64,000 nucleotides of DNA, taken from Rhizophagus clarus. Lineage: Eukaryota > Glomeromycota > Glomeromycetes > Glomerales > Glomeraceae. Where the stretch lies: positions 1,674,001-1,738,000 of the forward strand of contig BLAL01000274.1 of NCBI GenBank assembly GCA_015698045.1, read 5' to 3'. The position numbers were made by a program, and so were the translations under genes. Positions 23,601 to 35,600 of this stretch are shown here, piece by piece (position 1 is the first letter of the stretch; each line of letters begins with the position of its first letter). The notes below the pieces were generated by a model. That model saw only the letters and a list, made by a program, of their open reading frames with translations, was not told the origin of the DNA and did no database searches.

Positions 23601-26600
23601 TATCGATGGCTTTCATAGTCATATTACTACCATCGTTAATTTTCTTCCCAGACTATACTTTACCTGGAATTCAAATAATTTCTTGTGGCTATTATTGTAC
23701 AATATAGTTAACAACAACAACATTTCGGTAAACTTTGTTAAAGTTAAAGGCCATTCCGGTGATTATTACAATGAACAAGTAGACGATTATATCCGCATTG
23801 ATGATTCGATAGATCAACTTAGTTTTACCCACAACAATCTTTTTTTGATCAAATATAATATTTCTTGGAAAGCTATTCTAATCGAAGAAAATCTGCGAAG
23901 ATTCATTCGTAAGATTAATTATATTACTAATACCGAATCTTTTATCAATCTTAACAGAAATGGTAAATATCGCCACCTTCCAGTTGACTGGCAATTAACG
24001 TTTATGTTAATACAAGGATGTGACCGCACTTATGTTACATCATATAAACAATCTGTCATGAAACACAAGAAAATTCGATATATCATTGAAGAACTCCCGA
24101 CTGTGGAAAAAATGAAAACTATTAATAACGTTATCTTCAAAGACTGGAAGTGTGCGTTATGTGAAACTGATGACGAAACTTTTGATCATGTGTGGTTGTG
24201 CGATGAACAAGAAGATTCGATCACGATTTTAATAGCAAAATGCAAGGAATATTTATTATTATTAATCAATAAATATCGAGCGAACAAAAATACTGTTTAC
24301 ACCAATTTGGATAATATTATCTCGGATGATATCTGGAAGTGCATTTACGATAATGACGCTTTAACATTACTCGATCTTATTAAAGGAATTATTCCTGTAT
24401 CATTTAATAACATTAATACGCACTTACAGAATCAAAACAATTTTAGGAAAGTAATCTTTGAATTTAGATCATTTTTATTAGCTGAATCCGAGAAGATATG
24501 GACTTATCGGTGTATGATGCAACATGAGAAGGAAAGAATTAATGGGATCAGTTCTCAAGATAAAAATAATAGAATAGTAAATAATAGTTATATAAATATA
24601 CATAGAAAAATAGATAATAGTAACCAATTTTGTTTAGAAGCTTTAGAAAGTCGCGTTAATTTAGGATCTAATGTTCTAAGTTATTATGGTACGGACCTTC
24701 TGCCAAATTAGTTTCTTTTTGTTTCTTTTTATATATAGGAAGTTGTGTTGGATCTTGTAGGAGTTGTTGGAGAATGGCGCGCGCGCCTGGGCGGGGGCTA
24801 GGAATATGTGACTCTTACGATGGATCATAATGCTAGTATACTGTGGTTACGCCCTGTATTTCCTATCATGATAACTTAGTTCTTAGTTTATCCTTGATTT
24901 TAACGCCTGTAAAAAAAAAAAAAAAAAATAAATAACTTATAACTTACGTTCTAAAATAAATTACCAGATAATTTTTTAAATAGAGAAATTAGTTAGTTTA
25001 AATTATATGTAAATATTATATAAATATGTAGTAATAGAATTAAATAAATAACTGTCTCACTATATTATCAAATAATTTTTTAAATAAAGAAATTAGTTAG
25101 TTTAAATTATATGTAAATATTATATAAATATGTAATAATAGAATTAAATAAATAACTTACTCTCTATATTATTAAATAATTTTTTAAATAAAGAAGTTAG
25201 TTAGTTTAAATTATATGTAAATATTATATAAATATGTAATAATAGAATTAAATAAATAACTTACTCCCTATATTACCAAATAATTTTTTAAATAGAGAAA
25301 TTAGTTAGTTTAAATTATATGTAAATATTATATAAATATGTAATAATAGAATTAAATAAATAACTTATAACTTACGTACTAAAATAAATTACCAAATAAA
25401 GAAATTAGTTAGTTTAAATTATATGTAAATATTATATAAATATGTAACAATAGAATTAAACAAAGAACTTATAACTTGCGTTCTAAAATAAATTACCAAA
25501 TAATTTTTTAAATAAAGAAATTAGTTAGTTTAAATTATATGTAAATATTATATGAATATTTAATAATAGAATTAAATAAATAACTTATAACTTACGATCT
25601 AAAATAAATTATCAAATAATTTTTTAAATAAAGAAATTAGTTAGTTTAAGTTATATGTAAATATTATATAAATATGTAATAATAGAAAAATAGCTTACTC
25701 CCTATATTACCAAATAATTTTTTAAATAAAGAAATTAGTTAGTTTAAATTATATGTAAATATTATATAAATATGTAATAATAGAATTAAATAAATAACTT
25801 ATAACTTACGTACTAAAATAAATTACCAAATAATTTTTAAATAAATAAATTAGTTAGTTTAAATTTTATATAAATATTATATAAATATGTAACAATAGAA
25901 TTAAATAAAAAACTTATAACTTACGTTCTAAAATAAATTACCAAATAATTTTTTAAATAAAGAAATTAGTTAGTTTAAATTATATGTAAATATTATATAA
26001 ATATGCAATAATAGAATTAAATAAATATCTTACGAGCTATATTACCAAATAATTTTTTAAATAAAGAAATTAGTTAGTTTAAATTATATGTAAATATTAT
26101 ATAAATATGTAATAATAGAATTAAATAAATAACTTATAACTTACGTACTAAAATAAATTACCAAATCATTTTTAAATAAAGAAATTAGTTAGTTTAAATT
26201 ATATATAAATATTATATAAATATATAACAATAGAATTAAATAAAAAACTTATAACTTACGTTCTAAAATAAATTACCAAATAATTTTTTAAATAAAGAAA
26301 TTAGTTAGTTTAAATTATATGTAAATATTATATAAATATGCAATAATAGAATTAAATAAATATCTTACGAGCTATATTACCAAATAATTTTTTAAATAAA
26401 GAAATTAGTTAGTTTAAATTATATGTAAATATTATATAAATATGTAATAATAGAATTAAATAAATAACTTATAACTTACGTACTAAAATAAATTACCAAA
26501 TAATTTTTTAAATAAAGAAATTAGTTATATGTAAATATTATATAAATATGCTAGCAATAATAGAATTAAATAAATATCTTACGAGCTATATTACCAAATA

Positions 26601-29600
26601 ATTTTTTAAATAAAGAAATTAGTTATTTTAAATTATATGTAAATATTATATAAATATGTAATAATAGAACTTACCAACTAAAATAAATTACCAAATAATA
26701 AAGAAATTAGTTATTTCAAATTATATGTAAATATTATATAAATATGTAATAATAGAATTAAATAAATAACTTATAACTTACAAAAATCTAAAGTGAATTA
26801 TCAAATAATTTTTTAAATAAAGAAATTAGTTAGTTTAAATTATATGTAAATGTTATATAAATATGTAACAATAGAATTAAATAAAGAACTATAACTTACG
26901 TTCTAAAATAAATTACCAAATAATTTTTTAAATAAAGAAATTAGTTAGTTTAAATTATATGTGAATATTATATAATAATAGAATACGACTTACCAACTAA
27001 AATAAATTACCAAATAATTTTTTAAATGAAGAAATTAGTTAGTTTAAATTATGTGTAAATGTTATATAAATATGTAATAATAGAATACGACTTACCATCT
27101 AAAATAAATTACCAAATAATTTTTTAAATAAAGAAATTAGTTAGTTTAAATTATATGTGAATATTATATAAATATGTAGTAATAGAATTAAATAAATAAC
27201 TTATAACTTACGTTCTAAAATAAATTACCAAATAATTTTTTAAATAAAGAAATTAGTTAGTTTAAGTTATATGTAAATATTATATAAATATGTAATAATA
27301 GAATTAAATAAATAACTTACTCGCTATATTACCAAATAATTTTTTAAATAAAGAAATTAGTTAGTTTAAATTATATGTAAATATTATATAAATATGTAAT
27401 AATAGAATTAAATAAATAACTTATAACTTACGATCTAAAATAAATTACCAAATAATTTTTTAAATAAAGAACTAGGGTTCTTTTAGTACAGTTAGTGAGT
27501 TTAGTTTAAATACTATATTAACAGTTAATCAATTGTGATGTTAAACCTTGGTCTGAGTCCTTGGCAAATTTTCATTGCTAATTATTATCATGGTTTACAG
27601 CAGGTTTGCAAAAAAAAAGTTGCAAACTATTTTTATTACACATAGAAAACGGATTTTAATATTTTTACAATGAAATTCGATAAATTATTAGATAAATAAA
27701 AACGATTTTTACAACATTTTTTTTATTATAAGGTAAAAAATGTTGCTATTTTCATTTAATTCATAAATAAAAAACATCTCGCACCGTTTTTATTAATAGG
27801 CATTAAAAATGCTGCGAAAATATTTTTCCCGCTGAATCCATAAATAAAAACGTTTTGCAACGTTTTTTCATTAGTATAGTTAAAAAATGTTGTGAAAAGC
27901 GGAGTGTTACTGCGAATTTTATTCAACCCGTTCTAACCTATTCAACTATTTATTTATTTATAAACTAACAAAATATTATTAATACGTAGATAAAGAAATC
28001 TAGTTTAAAAATAAACATAAAAATCTAATACTAAATATTAAATTCCACCAAAAAGAGCCAGTGGATGCTAGTCATTTAAATAAAAATGAACACTTAGGGC
28101 AGTCTTAGGACTATGGCTGATCAGCAATGAATTCCTAGGTTATCATAAAAATCACCCCGAAGTACCGTACAATATTTTCTTTCAGGTCAAAGACCCGCTT
28201 CATATAAATACTATTAGATGAAGAATGTTACAAGTTGTAAAAGGAAGTGGCCGAAACTTATCGGAGCCCTATTTAGTATTTAAAGCTCACTAACTTGTAC
28301 CCAAATTTAATACCTTAGTTATTTAAAATGATTAAGAAATCATTTTTTTTTGTTATTTAAAATCAAGAAATCGTTATTGTTACTTAAAAATGATTAGGAA
28401 TTCATTTTTTTGTTATTAAAAATGATTAAAAAATTGTTTTTTATTTTGTTATTTAAAAACGATTAATAAATCGTTTTTTATTTGTTATTAAAAATAATTA
28501 AGAAATCATTTTATATTTTGTTATTAAAAACGATTAAGAAATCGCTTTTTATTTTGTTATTAAAAATGATTAAGAAATCATTTTTTATTTTGTTATTTAA
28601 AAATATTATTTTAAAAATGATTAAGAAATTGTTTTTTATTTTGTTATTTAAAAATGTTATTTTAAAAACGATTAAGAAATAGTTTTTTATTTTGTTATTA
28701 AAAAGATTAAGTAATCATTTTTATTTTGTTATTAAAAACGATTAAGAAATCATTTTTTTTTTATTAAAAACGATTAAGAAATCGTTTAAAAACGATTAAG
28801 AAATCGTTTAAAAACGATTAAGAAATCATTTTTTTTGTTATTAAAAATCATTTTTTTTTATTAAAAACGATTAAGATATCATTTTTTTTTGTTACTAAAA
28901 ATGATTAAGAAATCGTTTTTTTTTGTTATTAAAAATGATTAAGAAATCATTTTTTTTGTTATTAAAAACGATTAAGAAATCGGTTTTTTTTGTTATTAAA
29001 AATGATTAAGAAATCGTTTTTTTTGTTATTAAAAACGATTAAGAAATCGGTTTTTTTTGTTATTAAAAATGATTAAGAAATCGTTTTTTTTTTGTTATTA
29101 AAAACGATTAAGAAATCATTTTTTTATGTTATTAAAAACGATCAAAAGTCGTTTTATTTTTGTCATTTAAAAACGATCAAGAAATTGTTTTTTTTTTATT
29201 AAAAACGATCAAAAAATCTTTTTTTATTTGAAATCGTTTTGTGTTATTTTTTATATTTAAAACGATCGGTTTTTTATTCAGTTTGAAAAAAAACTCTGAA
29301 ACAGCAACATTTCAGTGTTTTATTTATGAAATTCAGGTACCCTAAGCGGGTCATGAATTTCTTGTCCTGACTTGAATATCGTAGACCGGGTTAAGTCAAT
29401 TACCCGACCTATCTCTGAATCTTAATTATTTTTAAAAAAAAATGATTTTTTATACGTTTTATAGGTTCCATATGGGAACCTATTGATAATTTTGAATTCA
29501 GAGGTATTTTACGCTCTGAATCTTTTTTTATTCATTCTAAAGGGAGTTTATTAACAATTTAAAGTTTCGTAGGTCCATTAATTCTAGATTTATTTAATTT

Positions 29601-32600
29601 TTTTTTTTAATTTAGTGCAAAAAAAAACATAATAAATTTTAAAAATAAACTTTAAGAAAAATTTGCAATTTTTGCAAATTTTTCTTTTTCTTTTACGGAT
29701 AGCCCTGCGGGCATGATTGTTTAAAATAATTTTCAAAATATTGAAAATAATTCATTTCATGTGCAGAAAAATTAGTTTTTGAATAAATTTATTTTTTTGC
29801 AAAGGATCAACATACGAGGCTAAAAAATGTAATTTATTTGTGATGGCTCAACTTAATTAATAATATTACTGACACAGGCGAGGTCAGTGACAAAAGTTTC
29901 CTAAAGAAAGTGTTCAAAATAATCAAGTAAAAAAATAAAAAAAAATTTCCTTTGTATGTATATGTTCATGTACTGTACATGTTCAATGTTCTGTGCATAG
30001 TACATAAAGTACATATACATAAAGATTAAATGGACCGTTTTTTACCAAAAAGGAAATTATTTTTGATTTCATGGCAATTTAGCATGTGGATCATCTACAA
30101 AATTAGATTAGATTGATGATAGAATGAAATAGAAATTTCTATGCAAAATACGTCGGGAATGTTCTTTCAAAAATGGAATGATTTACAGATTTATTCCATT
30201 TTTACAAAAAACGGCCAACAAATGCTTATTTGTGTGTTAAATTAGTTATATGTAACCAAAAAAAAACTCTCTCCCGTTACCTTCGAAAATTGTTGAAAAT
30301 CCGCAGTAATTCTCGTGAGACCTACTTTTTTTACGTGTTTTTTAGTTTAAGATGTCTAACAACAACAGAAACAACAACACCAGTGCTCGTACTTTGCGTA
30401 GCAGCTCAAAAGGTGCGCAACCTGCTGCCACCTTTGATTTTACTTTCACCTCTAACGCTGCTGACCCTCCATCGTGGTCCAAAGATACAGCTACCAATAA
30501 CGCTTTACAGGCTGACCTTGCAGCTGATAAAGAACGTATTAAGCAGAGCAACTTGCAATCTGAAAGGGATGTTGCTAGTGACCTTTTTGCAGACACTCCC
30601 AACCACCCGCCTAAGACCTATTCTTCTAAGGGAAAATCTAAGTCCAAGAATTCTCGCTCGCACTTGTCACGTGCTCAAGCACCTCCCCAACAAAATATAG
30701 TAAACAACCTCAATGGAACTAATCGTATTCCTGCTCCTGCAGCTCCTGCGGTTACTCCTGAAGTCACTGATCAAAATGATCATCAACAGAATGACCAAAC
30801 ACCAGATAAGGAAATTGTCAATTCTGCCATGGATGTTGATCCGCCTTCTGATAACAATGAAAATTCTGATCAACAGTCGATCACTATTGAAAAACCGTTA
30901 GACTATGTTGCCCTTGTGGCACTGGATAATATTATTAATTCTAAACTCTCAAAACTCAACACCATTAAGGAGGCTCTTGCTAAATACAATGTCAAACACA
31001 ACATCAACTTGGGTATTACACGTCTCCAAAAACAAGCAAAAGTCACTTTCAATAACAAGGATTCTTATGACAAATTTCTTAAAATGGAAATTATCCTGCA
31101 ACTTAAAGAAGATAACTCGGATGACATTAAAAATGTCACCCTTAAAATCTCTCCACTTAAACCAGAAAAGCAAGTCATGACTCATGACCAACAAAAAGAG
31201 AATACAAACCATCGCACAATTCAGGTGATTGATATCCCTGCTTATCGAAAAGCTGCTGAAATCAGGGCCAGCTTCAAAATCTTAGGTGAAATTGAGAGGC
31301 TCTATACTAAAGGCGCTGGTTTTTACCAGATTGCCTATATTACATACAAATCTCAAGAAGCTCTTACCTATTTTGAGACTAACTGGGGATATCATGTAGG
31401 AAAAGACACGGTTAGAGTTCTTCCTCTGTCTCTCAACCAAGATGATCGCACTTTACGCAAGCAGTTTCCTCTCAAACTATCTGGACTAGCCTATAACACT
31501 AGTGGCTATGATCTTACTTAAATGTAAAGCTAAATCCTGCTTTATTCCTGCTGCTATGATCAGAGGGAGATATTCTAAGTGTCGTTATGCTTATATTCAC
31601 TTTTCTTGTGATGAAGATCGACAGGCTGCTCTACAGCTTTCGATTAACTTTAAAAAGGGCAATATGGATTCACGTCGATTATACTGGAATCAAGAATCAG
31701 ATCGTATATGTAACATCTGTGGTAATCCCTTCCACATGGCTGATACTTGTAATAATAAGAATATCAATAAACCCCCTGGCAAAAAGTTTGTTAGTGGCGC
31801 TGATAATTGGAAGAATCTAAAGAAATCGTACGCTGATGCTGCTAAATCTAAAGGTACTAATAAATCAGCAAGACCTTCTCGCTCCACTCAACAGCAGAGA
31901 ATTGATCGTACTACTCAACAACACGAGGAAATGGATGAGGATGAACCTTGTTTTGACCAAGACCCTGCCATTCTCCACTTTAAAGAAACAATCCTTAACA
32001 GTTTACGTCAACTAGAGACAAAGATCATGAATATCAGTTCAACTCTTGAAAGTACCGATAAACAAATCGCCACAATCGTTACTGCCCAGAAAGCTTTACA
32101 CATTGAAAAAGGTTCTAAACTGGAGGGTACCATGAAGAAAAAATCCCTCACACAGTCCTCTTCAGCTTCCTCACCTGACCAAGCCAAGAAACGCGTTAAG
32201 AGCGCTGATGACTCTGATCAAGAAGCTGAACTCATTCAAGATAATCAAGATCTTTGCCAATCCGACGCTCAAATTCAAACCCTTCTGACTCAACAAAATG
32301 AAATGAAATCGTCCTTTCAATCTATCTCTTCGACCATGACCAAAATGTTCGAAATGCTTACTGGCACCTCTGCTTCATCTTCTTTGGGGGAAGACGATGA
32401 AGTTGCCGATGTTTTTGACCTTGCATAATCATTTTTAATGATGGACAACAATATTCCCTCTGGTTCCTTTTTATCCTCTCAACTAAAAAAAAACAATTCC
32501 CCCAAACTTGACTCACCTTCAATTTTTTATTCAAAAAGGGATCTTTTAGATTCCACTATAACGAAAATCGCATCTACAAATATTCGTACCTTAAATAAAA

Positions 32601-35600
32601 ACAAATTTATCGGTTTAATCGATGCTATGAAAGATTATAATATCGACATTTATGGGCTCTCAAAGACTAATTGTTCTGAACGACAAGCAAAAATATGGTA
32701 GCATCAATTAGGTGTTCGCGGTTACTTTGAATATTCACAATTAGGGGGCAAAGGCCAAGGCGTAGGCATTATCATTGATGCCAAATATGATATATTCGTT
32801 CACAAAGCAGTTGGACATAAAGGTAGAATCCTTTATTTGGACTTATACTTCAGCGATAAGCGTAAACTTCGTTTAATGCAGGTTTACCTTAATGCTAATC
32901 AAAAAGAAAGACCACAAATTGAAGCTTTATACAAATACATTGACGATACTATCAGCGATGCTCAATCACGTGATATGGAAGTCATCATCATGGGAGATTT
33001 TAATATTAATTATAGAAAATATTTAATGGCCTTTGTCAATAATAAATGGCAATTTTCCTTGTTTCGCACTCTGGAAAGTAAAAGATTGTTAGATACCATT
33101 CCAATCTTCAACGACAATGATGAAGAAATGTATACTTACACACCAGCTGATTCTAATCGACAGGAATCAAGATTAGATTATATTTGGGCGTCTTTATCTA
33201 TGTTAGAGAAAAGTGTTAATAGCACAGTGATAGAGAACGATCATTTTGATACTGACCATAAAACTATAACGTTGTCATTGGACACAGTACAGATAACAGG
33301 TGTTTCCTTGAACGCAACCAATCAAAAGAAGAAACATATCAAAAGGACCATATTTCAATATGATGAAATGGACAAGGATGATGAATATACCTGGGAGAAT
33401 TTCAGCACCCAATTGGACCTAGAGATTGAGAATACACTGATGAAAGATTTCTCCATCAATAAACCTCGTCACATCAATACCCTCTGGGACATGTTTAGAC
33501 AAACCCTTATGAGAGTAGCTAAATCTCGTATAGTCAATAAGCAAGTCACTAGAAATAAAGTTAAAACTACACCTGAAAAGAAGCTTTCAATTTACTTTGA
33601 TCTAAGATATGTCATTAATCGTATACTGGAAACACGTTCGATACTGAATGATTCCACTTCTATTACTTATAGTGTCTCTGCTAAATGGTCCAAGTTTCAA
33701 CGTCTTATTAACACGATATTGGACAAATATGAATGCTCAGACCTTTCATCGTCTTTCAACTTTCTGATACTTGACGACTTCAAATTATTTTTGAAGAATT
33801 TGTGTAAAATTAGAAAACACTTACGACTTCTTTTCAAATTGGAACTTGATATTATGGTTCAGGAAGAAATAGTTTCTAATATCAAGAAACGCTGTACTTA
33901 TTTCAAGGACAACCAAGCCTCTATGATTTGCTCGATCACAGAAGAAGAGATGGTCCATATCTCGATTGAAAAAATATATAAGAAAGACGCCCAAGGCAAT
34001 GAATCACTGATCACAGGTGAATCAGCTGTTCTCAATGAAACCAATCATCATTTCCAAACTATTGCAGGCTCGATTAATAGGAAAAAGCCACTTCAAGGCC
34101 GTTGGAAAGATCAATATCGACCTTTACATCATGTTAATGAGAATATTTACTCAAACCTTATGGACCTTCTATCACATGATGAATGGCTGGATGTTATTAG
34201 AAACCTTCCTAAAGGCAAAGCTACAGGCCCCTCAGGAATATCTAATGAAATGTTACAACACCTTAGTCCTACGGCTCATGATATTTTATATTATTTGATA
34301 TGTAAGATTATACAATTTGGTTACTTACCAAACCAATGGAAAGAAGCAACCGTTTTTCCTATCGCCAAGCCAAAACCCTTTAATTGTGAATTATCAAACT
34401 CTCGTCTGATCACCCTACTTGAGACTGCTCGTAAAGCGCTTATTACGTTACTCAATTGTCGCCTAACTTCAACGTTGAAACAATATAATATTTTACAAAC
34501 AAACCAATTCGCTGGTTTACCTAAACAATCTACCTTTGAACCCATAAGGATCGTTAATGAAATCATTCAGGACGCTATTGATAACAATAATGAACTTTGG
34601 ATCTTATCACAGGATATGGGTAAGGCCTATGATCATGTCAACACCTTTCAACTAAAGAAAGCGATGGATAGAATCAAACTACCTCAGCAATTCACTCATT
34701 TAATTTTAGATTTGTTTAAAGATAGAACAAACCAAGTTATCACAGCCTATGGCAAGACGACTGCTTATGATGTTCTTACAGGCATAGACCAAGGAGAAGT
34801 TATTTCACCTGTTTTATGGTGTATTTATTACGATCCTTTACTTGCTGAGATTAACAAACATAATTTGGGATACACGGTATCATGTAACAACATACAGCAA
34901 GTACCACAGTTGAATTCAGCTGTGATAGAACAACATGTCCCGGCCTTGGCATTTATGGATGACACGCAGTGGATTACTGATAAGAAAGATAAGCTGGAAT
35001 CTATGCTCTCTATCGCTGACTCCTTTTATAGACTAAATGATATCCAGATAAATAAGGAGAAATCTGAACTTATGATGAGAACTAAGATGTATAAGCGTCG
35101 CTATTCTCACATTTATAATAACAAGATCGATATTCAATTTGGAAGGGAATCTATTAGTATTAAGGCCAAACACCCTCATGAACCTACTCGTATCCTGGGA
35201 GTTTATTTTAATATTGAAAATGATGAACAATATTTAATTTCTAAAGTTAAAGCGGAAATTGACCACCTAACGAACCTTATGTGGAAAAAGAAAATTACTG
35301 ACAAACATATCCTATATATTTTTAATAGGATTATTATACCTCGTGTTGAATACTGGTCACAGGTTTTCGTCCTATCGCCAGATTTAATTCATCGTTTATT
35401 TGTTCCCTTTCGTCGAATGTTTAAAAACAAGCTCAAATTTGCTCGTACTGCCCCTAATGCGATACTAGATAATTCCTATATATATGGTTATCGTAATCCT
35501 TACGAGAATCAACTTCAAGCAAAAATTACTAATTTTTGCATTCAATTAAATGACACTGGAATCTTAGGAAGAATCACTGAAATTCGCTTGAAACTGCTAC

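Noticed and set aside
22121..27431. Zero-length recursive splice sites as explanation of the array
   Set aside because: Ratchet sites have AG directly followed by GT. Here three or six bases lie between in nearly every unit, which fits real exons better, though recursive use cannot be excluded without RNA.
22031..27471. CRISPR-like or centromere-like reading of the 100-bp array
   Set aside because: There are no equal-length unique spacers as in CRISPR, and the genome is eukaryotic. The consistent AG-N3-GTAAG grammar and frame closure point to splicing instead.
28482..28682. 66-codon ORF with repeated KKSF-ILL words
   Set aside because: It is a translation of the 33-bp hairpin repeat and has no independent coding signal.
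30342..30602. Minus-strand and other-frame ORFs across the LINE ORFs
   Set aside because: They are shadows of ORF1 and ORF2, whose domains are recognisable on the plus strand.
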